NCBI GenBank assembly: GCA_930367215.1
Contig: OV884060.1
Coordinates: 12,852,001-12,916,000 of the forward strand
Direction of reading: 5' to 3'
Origin: Pollenia angustigena
Lineage: Eukaryota; Arthropoda; Insecta; Diptera; Polleniidae
DNA: 64,000 bases
Numbering within the stretch: position 1 is the stretch's first letter; each line of letters begins with the position of its first letter. Of this stretch, positions 20,889 through 32,142 are shown piece after piece. The notes under the pieces were generated by a model. It had not been told where the DNA came from, made no database searches, and saw nothing but the letters and a program-made list of their open reading frames with translations. A program made the translations under genes and the position numbers.

Positions 20889-22041
20889 GGCGGTGCGCAA
20901 AATGACCCCAGGAAATATGGCCCAAAAGTAAAATGAAAAATGGCCCCAAAATTTTACATGAGACACAACAACACGAAATTTTGGCGCAATTTTTTTTTTT
21001 TTTTTTTGGGGTTTTTTTTTCATTTTTCCGTTAGGGTGTTTTTGCATTTTAAGTGGAATGAAAAATGACCTTAATATCAAGGAATGAAAAATGGCCCCAA
21101 ATAAAATCACAATTTTCACTTTGGGGCTATTTTTCGTCTACTAATAAAAAATGCAAATTTTAAGAAATGAATTTTTACACAAATTTTATAAAATTCTTTG
21201 TAAAAGTTTCTAGGGATAGTTTAAAAAAATCCGAATTCCAAAGTAGAGAAAGTCCTTGCCGGTTATTCAGAGATGCTTTAGTTAGCGAAGCCGGTGTTTG
21301 TTATGCCACAGAGGAAAAAATCATTGAGCCCGGCCAAAGGCCGGCTATTAAGAGATGCTTTACTGAGCGAAGCCAGAGTCCGTTATACCATAGAAAAGAA
21401 AATCCTTGCGCCCGGCCGGCTATGTAGCGAAGCTTTAGTGAGCGAAGCCAGTGTTTGTTATACCAAAGAGAAGAAAATCGTTTCACCCGGCCGAAGGCTG
21501 GCTATATAGAGAAGCTTTAGCTAGCGAAGCCAGTATTCGTTATACCATTGAAGAGAAAATCCTTGCGCCAGGCCGCAGGCCACCTATTACGTGAAGCTTT
21601 AGTAAGCAAAGCCAGTTTTCGTTATACCATAGAGAAAAAATTCCTTGCGCATGGCCTAAAGCCCAACCATGCTATCAATCGTACGATTTTTAAAACCAAA
21701 ACAGTATAATTATCCGGATTTTGAAATCGGGATTCTAAATTTGTGATTTTTAGCTTCGGGCATATGAACGCCACTGAAAATGTTTAATGTAACTTTCTTT
21801 GTGTTCTTTTTTGGGGTTCAAATTCATTATAAATTTTGAGGTGATTTTTCATAATGAAGAATAACCCCAAATTTAGGGTCATATTTCATATTATTTTTAG
21901 GGTTATTTTTCATTTTTTTGGGGTAATTTTTCCTTAAAAAGATGGGGCCATATTGCATTATGAAAAATTATCCCAAATTTGGGGTCAATTTTCATTTATT
22001 TTTGTGGGGCCATATTTCCTGGGGCCATATTTCGCAGCGCC
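20889..22041. mobile_element. TIR element with 9-bp target duplication (MULE-like, non-autonomous)
   Basis: The ends GGCGGTGCGCAAAATGACCC and, from the right, GGCGCTGCGAAATATGGCCC continue as matching inverted repeats for at least 35 bases, both then reading CCAGGAAATATGGCCC. The 9-bp sequence TTAAAAATT lies immediately outside both ends (20880-20888 and 22042-22050). Nine-base duplications are typical of Mutator-like elements, but no transposase is present, so the superfamily is an inference. The subterminal zones repeat TGAAAAATGGCCCC-type motifs in both orientations. The centre holds an 80-bp tandem array. Confidence 0.65.
21258..21662. repeat. About five 80-bp tandem repeats inside the TIR element
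   Basis: The units contain GAAGCTTTAGTNAGCGAAGCC, then GTTATACCA, GAGAAAATCCTTGCGC and CCGGCCNNAGGCCGGC-like palindromes. They are about 80 bp long and imperfect. They are strikingly GC-richer than the surroundings. The short open frames across them are a by-product of the periodicity. Confidence 0.75.
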
Positions 22042-22089
22042 TTAAAAATTAAGTGAAATGAAACATACATAAAGCTTTGATTTCGATGG

Positions 22090-22800
22090 AACTTTTATTT
22101 AATTTAAAAGCTTGGTTTGACATTGCGATTATGTACGAAACACAATGTCATTTAAATGACCGCCTCTAGATTGATTGCAGCAGTCGATCTTTTTGAGGTA
22201 GTTTTCGATCATTTTCTTCGCATATTTCGGCCGGGGTCTCAACGATAACATGACGAATATTGATTTTCAAATGCTCTTACATTAGGGGACTATGCGCGTA
22301 TACGCGGTCTTCAATGAAGCCTTGCTTAAAAATGGCTAACGGCCATTGATCGCCTCCAAAACTCTTCTGGCAACTTCCCATGCAATAAAGCCAAAATCGT
22401 TCGTGTTGTGTGGCTCGTGGCACTGTACACTGTGATGATGAAAAACATATTGTCCAGCTTTTAATCGTCAATTGCAAGCCCAAATAGTCGGTTATCATAC
22501 GGTCATAACGCAAACCGCAGTGTATGCGACACATTTGGATTATCCGCCATAATTTCACTTACAGAAGCGATATCTTTAGCAGTGCGTACACTGTGATGAT
22601 GCAAATGCCTGACCCCATGTGTAACGCTTCCAGTATCATTCAATTTCTAAATAATACAGCCTAATCCTTGGACATTAGGTTAAAAATGACACTCCGCACG
22701 CTTGAGCCACCTTTTTTTAGTAAGTTTTTGAACGATACGTACTCGTAACTGGCAAGACTTTTGCTAAATAAATGACACTGCAGATGACAGTCCCTGTATA
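22090..22800 (-). pseudogene. Decayed mariner-like transposase
   Basis: On the - strand, fragments in different frames match the QDGAT-type DDE region, then FIEDRVYAHSPL, a VIVETPAEICEE segment, and a C-terminal QSRGGHLNDIVFRT-like end near 22150. This is the conserved order of the DUF4817-type mariner-like transposases also seen at 29.1 and 35.1 kb in this window. Frameshifts and a replaced catalytic region make it non-functional. The N-terminal third is not recognisable. Confidence 0.6.
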
Positions 22801-22829
22801 AACTGCTTTTTAGCAAGGAAAAATATGTA

Positions 22830-24640
22830 TTTTTTTTTTAATTTTCGGCCCTACATATGTATTTCCAAGGTCACCTCCATTTAAAAAATTGTTTGCAACT
22901 TATTCGCAATATTTTTTGTTTAGTTAACCGAAATTAATCTACTGAGGCCACTGCTTTAAAGAATAAAGTTTCTTGTGCACTTTCCAAAATTGCTTTCTGC
23001 TGTCATTTATTAAACCAATCTTCCTCTTACACTTTTTGGCTTTCAGTTCACCAAAATCTTGACAGCTGAATAACAAAAAAAAAACAAATTTCTAGAATTT
23101 TTTTATTAAAAATAATGAAAAATTGCAAAAAAAAAATAATAAAGCTTTTTTTTGATATTCTTTAACTTATTAAAAAAATCGTGATTAATAGATTTTTGTT
23201 CAAGATTTTTTCATTACCTTTTTAAACAAAATTGATTTTATTTTTTTGCATTTTTATTTCTAAAGTTAAGTTTCCTTGAAAACCGCAACCAAAAGAAGCA
23301 ATATTTTTTTTATTATCTAAAAAAAAAAAAACAAAAACACCTTTCTAAAAATTCTACCATTAATTTTTATTAGCAATTTATATTAATTGAAAGCAATTTT
23401 ATTTGATCTTTGTCTTTACTTAGTTTACTTTACATTCTATTTTAGATGAAAAACTCATTTATATTCTACTCCTATAAAGTAGTAGAAATTTATAGCAGAA
23501 TAAGAAAAATTGCCAAAAAAAAAAAAGTAAAAAGTATTTTTCTAATGACCATGAAAATAAAGAAAGCAAAACGACACCACAGGTGTTGCAGTTTATGCTT
23601 TTCTTTTATTTATAAGATTTTTGGTTTTCAAATGGTCTTTTAAATTGATTTTAATGGTTTATGTTTTCAAAAGGTGCTGAAACGTGGCAAAATAACGAAC
23701 AAAACATTTAAGAACGATTTTCTAAACATTCAAAAAATAAATTCTTTAGTAAATGTCACAACTTTTCTTATACCTTTTTTTTAAATCATCATTTACTTGG
23801 TAGCGTATGATTAATATTAATATATATTGTTAGAGTTACCTTAGACGTATGAGTTATATTTATGTATTGTTAAAACACTTTAATCATATAATGTATTGGT
23901 ATGAATTTATTTCATTTCTTTTTTTGCTTTATCTTTTACCATAATTAGCTTCTTTTCTGCCAAAAGAATATAAAGAAGACAAAAATAGAAAAAATACTTT
24001 TCTATTCCTTCGGATCTTAATTTTATTATATTGATTGATTACCTTTGACATCTTGGTCAATATGTTGTTGAATTCTTTTATTTTTTATTCCAAAATTTAC
24101 CCTCTTCCTTCAGTTTTTTGGTAAATTTATGGCTCACGTTTTATTGCTTAATTAAATACAACATTTAAGGTCTAATTATTCAAATATAAAATAACATTGT
24201 GGTTTGTTTAATTAACTTATTAAAAGAAGGGAGGAAAAAGCTTTAAAATGTAAAAGCACTCTACACACTTTGAGCTTATATTATTTGCCAAGGGATCATT
24301 AAGCCACTTGATACTTCGTCAGCTTAGAGTATAAACCTGCTTAATCCACTTTTTAAGTAAATTGAGATTTTAATGAGGTATGGTAGAGAAAGATATGCCT
24401 CGTCGACCAGCCTGTCGTTTTTCTTCAATTTGAGTCCTGAAGTTTGTCAAATCAACAATATTTTTGGTTTTCCTCTCAAGCATCAAATAGGAAAAATAAA
24501 AAGTTTTTTGTGTCTCCTGTAAAATTTGTTAAAAGGGAGTTAGCAGGTTTACACTCTAAGCCGACAACTTTATAAAACAAAATTTTCTAACTTGAGGCAA
24601 TACCAATTCTTATGAAATTCAAGGCCGTTCACTACACCCC
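22830..24640. other. AT-rich spacer, nothing recognised
   Basis: This sequence has long A and T runs, no supported coding frame and no clear repeat boundary. Around 24670-24780 there is a cluster of ATCGA-containing motifs of unknown meaning. Confidence 0.35.
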
Positions 24641-24784
24641 GAAAAAGGGAGTTATTTTGGTAATATGAAACTCGATATCGTTATCGAGTAACTCAACATT
24701 ACATTTATCGAGTTTTCATTCGATACGTCAGTGTCTATCGTATGCAAAAACATTCGATGGTTTATACCATAGTATCGAATGCGG

Positions 24785-26030
24785 TGATTAGGCCCCAGGG
24801 TTTCACCAAAGTACTTGCTTACCCTGGTACCAGGGGAGCCAGTAGCTCCTTGTGGCTCGTCAATGAACTTGGCTTAGGCCTCCGTTAGTGTGCTTCTTGC
24901 GAGAAATTCTTTCTCTCGGTCAGGATAATTGTATCTCCGGCAACTCTACTTTTTCTTATAGAAGGGACAATACCAATCCACATGAAATTCAAGGGCGTCC
25001 ACTGCACCCTGAAAAAAGATTATTTGGTGTGGATTTTGGACTGGCGGTCCGGTCTATATTTCCTTTAGAAAAAGGTTGTTCGGGGCCATCTTAATTCCAG
25101 GGTTTCACCAAAGTACTTTCTTACTCTGGTACCAGGGGAGAAAGTAGCTGCCTGTGGCACGTCAATAGACTTGGTTGAGGCCTCCGTTAGTATGCTTCTT
25201 GTGAAAAATGTTTTTTTCTTTAAGGATTTTTGTATTTGCAGAAACTCTACTTTTTCTTTTAGAACAGAAAATACCAATCCACATGAAATATAAGTGCGTC
25301 CACTGCATCCGGAAAAAGGGAGAGTTTTTATTTTTCTTATAGAAGGTTGCTTTTCCGAGCCGGAAGAAAATGAAACCTGCGCTTGGCCCAACCCCACGGT
25401 AGCTCTTTGCCACTGTAAAATAAACAAAGCGTTCACCAATTGCCCCCAAGAGCAAGCGCAACCAACACACACTGGACGCAGTTTCAGTTCATAGCCCGGC
25501 AAGATTATCGACACTTGTTTAGTAACATAAGATATCTCAACTCTGCTGCTTTCGAAAAATGCTAGCAGCATTTGTAAAGTAGCAACAACCTCTAGGTATA
25601 ATCCAATCTTTCATTCCGAACTCTCTCACTAGTGGAAAAAATCAGCACTTCAGTGTAATTCTTTGGATATTCCTTTCCAGGAGTTTTGGTAGTAAGCCAC
25701 CACGTGATCCCCGAAAGTATTTTTTTTTTATCGAAAACTTTCCTGTAAGACATAAACGATTTCCCACAAGGTACATACTAACGAAGGCCTCAACCAATAG
25801 TCAGTTCGGAGTTGTGCCACCGAGGGCTACTGTCTCCTGTGGTACCTGATAGGATATTTGGTCACCAACGATCACAAGAGATTGGAAAGATCTCCAAAGA
25901 TCTTGGGTATTGGCTGCACCTGCTATGCCCCGGATGATGTTACACCATAAGTTAGAATATCCTGAAGATGATCCCTTCAATCTAACGGCAGGAGCAAAAA
26001 AGGCAGGTGGCTGCTTTGTGTTTCGTAGCA
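24785..26030. repeat. GC-richer repeat block: one direct and one inverted copy of a motif
   Basis: A segment starting CCCAGGGTTTCACCAAAGTA and containing GGTACCAGGGGAG, GGCCTCCGTTAGT, and ACCAATCCACATGAAAT occurs at 24793-25010 and again at 25098-25315, about 305 bp apart. A more diverged copy in inverted orientation lies near 25770-25850 (GAAGGCCTCAACCAATAG, TGTCTCCTGTGGTACC). It is probably transposon-derived. No domain could be recognised in its open frames. Confidence 0.55.
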
Positions 26031-26039
26031 TGTTTCTGG

Positions 26040-26994
26040 CTTTTCTTAGTTAGTGTTTATCTCTTACAAATAAATTGTATTCGCCAGTACACTTCGCCGT
26101 AATTATTCTGCCTAAACAGGCCATAACAAAAAGGACCCTTAAATTGCAATAAAATTCAGGACATTAATTTAACTCCATGGATATTTAACTTTGATACTGG
26201 CTAAAGATATACCATCCATTGTAAATCTGTCATTTTTAATTTTTATTTTAATTATTTTCATGACTGTTTTGTAGTGCTGTATTTCCAGCGCTGCAGCAGT
26301 AAATGAGAAGTGTGTTTTAAAGACACTTGAAATATATTTTTAGTATCTAAATAAATTTTGATAATAAATGTCGCCTTTTTAATCGATTGGCAGACTTTCT
26401 CCTTTTTATTTTATTTCCGCAAATTTGTCTTTAAAACTTAACTTAAACCAAAACCAACCCAAAGCTCTCGGGAGAAGTTATGACAAAAATAATTCATTAG
26501 TATTAAAAACTGATAAGTAAATTTTAAAGATTTATAACAAAGACAAAGTTTATTTAAAATAACAAGCATTATAAATTGTCCATAAAGCTCATAAATCTTT
26601 TATTGTGTAACAAATTTATTAAGCAAAAAAAAAAAAAAAAAATACAAAAACTTTTAACAAATTGCTTTAAATATAATTTCATCTACCCTCTCTTCCTTCT
26701 CAACAAATAAAACGTAGAAGCTCTTTGAACAAATTTTAAATTGTATGCCTAAACATAAATAAATGACTAAAAAAAAGAAAGGACAAGGAAAAAAGGCAAA
26801 AAAAAGAAGGAAAAAAACATACACATAAACAGTTAAATACTGTCAAATACTTGACTTCCGGTTTTGGTCTTAAAACGCCATATTCGCTTTTATTGCTTGT
26901 GAATTTCTTTGTTAAATGTCACTTTAACATTGTTGTTTTTGTTATTTTTATAAAATATAATTCAGTTTTTTTCTTTTCTTTACATTAAACACAG
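26040..26994. other. mGluR intron sequence upstream of the first visible exon
   Basis: This is AT-rich sequence with no supported frame, ending in a polypyrimidine tract and ACAG at 26991-26994, the splice acceptor of the next exon. Confidence 0.5.
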
Positions 26995-27137
26995 GTGCCA
27001 TAATATTCGGTTCGGATCAGGAAGTACGAGAAGTAATGCGTGCTGTGAGACGTAATAATGCTACAGGCGCCTTTTCTTGGATTGGCTCCGATGGCTGGAG
27101 TGCACGAAATTTGGTTTCTGATGGCAATGAGCCAGAG
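26995..27137 (+). CDS. mGluR: mGluR exon encoding part of the glutamate-binding domain
   Basis: The exon is bounded by TTAAACACAG and GTAGGT. It enters in phase with two bases completing a codon and leaves at a codon boundary. It encodes 47 full codons including IIFGSDQEV, an N-A-T glycosylation sequon and WIGSDGWSARN. In mammalian mGluR1 the aspartate of the SDGW motif contacts glutamate, so a ligand residue appears kept. The product is a class C GPCR, and this portion lies in the extracellular Venus-flytrap (ANF receptor) domain. Match to fly DmGluRA rather than the other fly class C receptors is by recognition of the sequence. The next exon is 20.6 kb away. The exon upstream was not found. 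Confidence 0.9.
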
Positions 27138-27295
27138 GTAGGTTTTTGTTTGTTATTTTTTTCTTGGTAATTTACAACATTTTACTTGTTTTGTTTTGTT
27201 TTGTAATAAAATAGCACTGTGCTACAAGAGTGATGGAAAAATCTGCTCAGTGTTTTCATTTAGCAACTCTGTTATACAAAACACCATTGATAAGT

Positions 27296-27436
27296 CAGGG
27301 TTCACTCTATGAAAGTTTTCTGTTAGAAAGTCTGAGTTTATTGGAGAGAGGGAAAGAGAACATGCTTTTCTTCTCTTACCTCTTACCAATAAACATAAAC
27401 GCTCTGAAAGGAAACTTTCATGGTGTGAATCCAGAC
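27296..27436. repeat. Imperfect inverted repeat (fold-back MITE candidate)
   Basis: Arms of about 60 bp face each other. TCAGGGTTCACTCTATGAAAG on the left and the complement of the right end, TCTGGATTCACACCATGAAAG, align, and the arms meet near 27365. A short open frame crosses it by chance. It lies about 160 bp into the intron. Confidence 0.5.
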
Positions 27437-27536
27437 TTACTAAAATTCTTAAGATTTTTGTCGAACTTTTCGTTTATGCTAAAAAATAAATAATATAAAA
27501 TTGTTTTAAAAATGTTCATTAACAAAACCCTATGAG

Positions 27537-27744
27537 TAAAGTATAGTCGTTATCGACTAACCATTTGATACCCTACACCACAGTATAGACAGACAAATTG
27601 TCTTGAGTTTACCCTATTTGGGACGCCTGAGACATCACAGATATGGCAAAACAAATTTATATATCTTTAGTTTACGATTCATATAAGAATTCCTTGTGCT
27701 GAATATTATCTAAATACACTATGGAACATTTTTGGGATTATTGT
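27537..27744. repeat. Partial copy of the AGTATAGTCG-type dispersed repeat
   Basis: AGTATAGTCGTTATCGACTA followed by TTTGATACCCTACACCACAGT matches the left end of the longer copy at 43036-43492. Only the end is clearly retained. Confidence 0.4.
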
Positions 27745-28853
27745 CTGGGGGGTAAGAAATTCCAAGTCAGGGTGATGGTACTAGGTCAGTATAGTAAAAC
27801 CCTCAAAGGGTTTGGCGTTCGTATGTGTCGGTTTTTTTTTATGACATTTTAAATTTTTTCCTTATCTTGATGTTTTTTTGTTTAACATTACTCGAGAACC
27901 ACTTGTCCGATTTTGCTAAAACAAACTCAAAAAAATTAAGAATTACAATTTCTTTAATCCGTTCATATAACGTTTTTCTTTATAATCAACAGTTTTGCCG
28001 GTAACAATAAATTTGTGGAGAATTATAATTGATAAGTGCAAAAAAATGTTCAAGAGTGATACGTAAAGTTGCTTCGTTATGTATGGATCGGTGAATTTTT
28101 AACCCAGCGCTTAATAAAGCCAATAACGCCTCGAGCTTTATTAACAGTTAATGTAATATGAGAAACAAAGTTTAATTTAGGATCCAGTAAGACTCCAATA
28201 TCAAGAAACGAATCAACCAACTCTAGTTGATGACCACCAAAAGCATAATTAACAGCAATACAGTTATTTCTATGAAAACGCATGCTTTTGAATTTCACAA
28301 GATTCAGCTCCATCATATTATGATTACACCATAAAAAGAAGTTATTAAGATCCGATTGAAGATAAAAATTATCCGAAAAAAAAATCCCTAGAAAAGGGGA
28401 AATCCCCTACTGTTGGCATCACTGAATGTGGGTGTATTCTTTCAAATAACAAACAAAAGTCCGACGATTTTCACCGATCGCTTAAAAAAAGTCACAAAAA
28501 TTGCAGTGCAGGTTTGTGATAAAATCTGCTGCATACATCCAGGCTTGAACATTTTTGTGCACTTATCAATTATAATTCTCCACAAATTTATTTTTACCGG
28601 CAAAACTGTTGATTATAAAGAAAAACGTTATATGAAGGGATTAAAGAAATTGTAATTCTAAATTTTTTTGAGTTTGTTTTAGCAATATCGGACAAGTGGT
28701 TCTCGAGTTATGTTAAACAAAAAAACATCAAGATAAGGAAAAAATTTAAAATGTCATAAAAAAAAACTGACACATACGAACGCCAAACCCTTTGAGGGTT
28801 TTACTATACTGACCTAGTACCATCACCCTGACTTGAAATTTCTCACCCCCCAG
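27745..28853. mobile_element. Fold-back element with 310-bp inverted arms
   Basis: The left arm (27745-28054) begins CTGGGGGGTAAGAAATT. The right arm (28544-28853) is its near-identical inverted copy ending ACCCCCCAG. The arms are long relative to the 490-bp centre, which is a fold-back architecture. No transposase or clear target duplication was found. The centre carries a jockey-type reverse transcriptase fragment at 28077-28378, apparently captured by or inserted in the element. Confidence 0.75.
28077..28378 (-). pseudogene. Jockey-type LINE reverse transcriptase fragment
   Basis: The - strand frame reads from LWCNHNMMELNLVKFKSM through GVLLDPKLNFVSHI to VNKARGVIGFIKRW. This is the conserved stretch just after the RT catalytic core in jockey-clade LINEs (the LNxxKCxxM, LGVLLD and KARGxLGFIKRW motifs). 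The palm motif FADD and everything downstream are absent, so only about 100 residues survive. Confidence 0.75.
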
Positions 28854-29059
28854 ATTGGCTGTTGTACTGTGATATCAGCATATTTATGACATTTATTCGT
28901 CTTAAAACGATTTTCAAGAGGACGTTTATATGTGACATATGGTTAATTCCTAGCATTACAAAATTTTGCATTGACATGGAAGTTATTTTATATCAATACC
29001 AACTGTATGAGAAAGTTATGGCATTTAAATTTCTGCTTTTAAGAGTTTTGCACCGTTGG

Positions 29060-29700
29060 TTAAATTTTAAGGGCCGATGTTTATGCATGGAACAAAATAT
29101 CGGCCAAATGGCCGCCGCGACCTCGGCGGGCACCTCTGTCCGATGTACCGAATTATCTCATCCTTTAGCTCTTGAATTGTTGCTGGCTTATCGACGTACA
29201 AAGAAAGAAGTCCAACTGTGTCAAATCACATGATCGTGACGGCCAATTGACATCGCCACCAAGTGAGATAACACGTCTATTGAATTTGTCGCGCAAAAGA
29301 GTCATTGTTTCGTTAGCTGTGTGGCAAGTGGCACCGTCCTGTTGAAACCACATATCGTCCACATCCATATCTTCCAATTCGGGCCATAAAAAATTCGTTA
29401 CCATCTCACGATAGCGAACACCATTCACAGTAACTGCCTGACCGATGATGCCGCCAGCCCATTAAACGCACCAAAAAGTCACTCTTTGTGGATGCATTAG
29501 TTTTTTGACAATCACTCTTGGATTTTGCCCAAATGCGGCAATTCCGGTTATGGACGAATCCACTGAGGTGAAAATGTGCCTCATCACTAAACCACGAAGT
29601 ACACGATATGCATTTTGATTTGAACGCCCATTTTCATAATAAGCCTGAATAACTTAAACGCGTTGCTCGATTGTGTATCTACTTACCGCCTTAAAAAATA
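29060..29700 (-). pseudogene. Decayed mariner-like transposase with DUF4817-type N-terminus
   Basis: On the - strand there is an N-terminal trace (YTIEQRV-like) near 29680, then SDEAHFHLSGFV with the first catalytic Asp. DDMWFQQDGATCHTA with the second and SCDLTQLDFFL with the third follow, and then a C-terminal RGRGGHLADILFH near 29110. Frame changes occur near 29430 and 29180, with a stop downstream. Most of the N-terminal DNA-binding part is deleted. It is related to the copies at 22.1 and 35.1 kb but clearly diverged. Confidence 0.75.
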
Positions 29701-30144
29701 TGGCAACACGATTTTTGTTGCAATTAGATTTGTTCGACTAAATTTAATCTTAATTGTACCAAAAGAAGGGTACTTTTGAAATGGCCAAAAAAATAGCGGA
29801 ATTTCTAAATTCAACCCCGATTGGCATCCCTAGTGTTAAACAATGTGGATAAAGTTGGGTATTAACACAAGGGTTAAAATTGTGACATGAAATTTGCATA
29901 CAGCTTGACATAGACAGACAACCAACAAGCTTCAAGGGCACAGCCAAAAGAACCAGAAAGTGAATGGGAGTCGATTGGTGTACTAAAAGTTGGTTCTAGA
30001 ATTCATATTTTGATGTATAACACAGATCAAGACCAGTGTTTCTAACTCCTCACAACTAAAAATCTCTAAATTTTTAATATTATTTTTATTTATATATTAA
30101 ACTAGTGGCTAAAATATGGCTAAGCAAGATTTTATTTTATAAAC

Positions 30145-30516
30145 GCATCAATATCAACAAAAAAAAACTTGAGAATTTATTTATTACACTAAAATTGCGC
30201 AAAAAGATATTTCGTTTGAATTTGTACATTTTTGGGAACAATAAAATATATATTAGAATTACATCCCAGTAAAAATGGAGCTTACTGGTAAGCAGCTTTG
30301 TAAGGGAGAGAAGCATAAAATCCCCTTCAATCAATATCAACAAAAAAAAAACTTGAGAATTTATTTATTACACTAAAATTGCGCAAAAAGATATTTCGTT
30401 TGAATTTGTACATTTTTGGGAACAATAAAATATATATTAGAATTACATCCCAGTAAAAAATGGAGCTTACTGGTAAGCAGCTTTGTAAGGGAGAGAAGCA
30501 TAAAATCCCCTTACAA
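30145..30516. repeat. Tandem duplication of a 184-bp unit
   Basis: Two nearly identical units (30145-30329 and 30330-30516) run from ATCAATATCAAC to CATAAAATCCCCTT. Each carries the CCCAGTAAAAATGGAGC terminal motif of the TTTTTACTGGG family, so the duplication copied part of an element together with flanking DNA. Confidence 0.85.
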
Positions 30517-30912
30517 ACCTGCTTATAAAAGGCATGATTTTTATATGGCGAATTCCTACTTAGAAGCACAACTTTTTTCTTCTCTGCGTAAAAACATTTA
30601 AATGACTGATTGCGTTATAAAAAAAATGTAATTTCTATGTTCGGTAATATTTCGGAAATGATTGTAACCACAATTTAAAATCATTGCAATGAGGGAATAA
30701 CAGAAGCACTTAGAAGATTGTTCGTGAGTTTTTCTTTAAAATAACGATTTTAGATATTTACATAAATGATAATGCAAAGTTATTCAGTCATTAAATTAAA
30801 AATTCAATTAAACGGTATTCGATTCTCTGCTGCTTCTTGTGTAATAGCCAGCGTATATTTCAGCGCTCATGTTGCTTTCGTGCTTCTAAAAACCGAAAAA
30901 AATTTTACTGGG
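30449..30912. repeat. TIR element of the CCCAGTAAAA family
   Basis: It begins CCCAGTAAAAAATGGAGC and ends AAATTTTACTGGG, an inverted terminal match. Just inside the left end GTAAGCAGCTTTGTAAGGGA and the facing CCCCTTACAAACCTGCTTAT form a short hairpin. There is no coding capacity. Confidence 0.5.
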
Positions 30913-32142
30913 ATATCTTTGAACGGCTCAAATTATCGATAATATTTTGTTGTGAAAGTCATTTCCTTTAACTATTTAGGAAAATTTCAAATTAACAACA
31001 CAACTAATGCAGTATTAACAAGCCGTTTTCAAAACTAAACAGTATTTACTGTTCTTTAGTAACCTGTACGTTAAAAATGTGAAAAACACAAACGCTTATA
31101 GGGTTTGTGTAGAAAATATTTACCTTAAAAAAAGCTTTTTCTGTTTGTGATTTTCGTACACAAAAATAATAATATACTTATCCAACTCAACATAAAGTGG
31201 AGAACATTTTGTTGCGCTCTATTTTTCGTTAAAAACCACAAACTTCGTTGTGTTCGGTTCAGCACATTAATGTTCGTTTGTCTAAGTTGGGCTCAGCGCT
31301 CTTTTGGCTGCTAAAGAAAACAAAAAATTGTTTACAAAAAAAGCCCACAAAAAATTTTTACACCAACAAAACATGTAAACAATACACACAATGCTATATA
31401 CCACTTTATATTTCTTGTGTAACCCTGTGTAATTATAAGAATAACTTCTTAAACTGAAAACAAAATGACAGCAGTATTTTCTTAGCAGCTTGATAAAAAA
31501 AAATTTTAAAATTCTTACGAAAATACTAGAGACTGTTTAAGGTAATTGGTTAGGAGAAGTATTAAGGAGTAATGGCCATAATCTAGTGGACTATTTAAAG
31601 TATTGTGAATTGTGTTTGTTTTGGTATTAAGTTAAAGATGGACAACAAATTCCGGCACATACATAGATTACATTTAAAACAAAAAAAAAAAAAAAATGCC
31701 ATCTTTGTTATTTATTTCATACCTTCTCAGCAATTGTTTTACATATTTATGTAAGTGGAAGAATGAATATTGTGAAGAGAACTAAAAAAAATAATAAGAC
31801 CAACTTTATTAGCAACTATAAACAAATTGTTAATGGTCTGAATTATGGTTTGTAAAAGAAAGAAAGAACCACAACATTGATATTGTGTCTTGGAATCAAC
31901 TTTTCAATGAACTCTTGAAAAAATTTCAACAGATTTTTTTTTATAGAAAAATTATTAGTGTCATTACCAAGCAAACCCTTATGAAGCTGTTCAAGGTTTT
32001 ATTAGGCATTGGAGAAAAGACACCCAATGCAATGATTTACTTTTACCTCCAAAACACAGAATGAATAGTTTATTTTTTATTTTTTTTTTTATTGAATCTT
32101 TCTTGTCGAAAATTACAATATGTATTCAAAGCTTAATCCTTA
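30913..32142. other. AT-rich intron sequence, nothing recognised
   Basis: This is part of the 20.6-kb mGluR intron. It holds homopolymer runs, with no frame, RNA gene or bounded repeat supported. Confidence 0.4.

Noticed and set aside
21167..21509. Open frames over the 80-bp repeats
   Set aside because: They arise from the repeat periodicity. The protein would be a simple internal repeat in several frames at once.
25065..25571. 168-codon minus-strand frame
   Set aside because: It lies across a repeated GC-rich block. No domain is recognised, and equivalent frames exist on the other strand.
1..26994. Upstream mGluR exons
   Set aside because: I looked for the N-terminal ligand-binding motifs and a signal peptide but found no convincing exon with splice sites.
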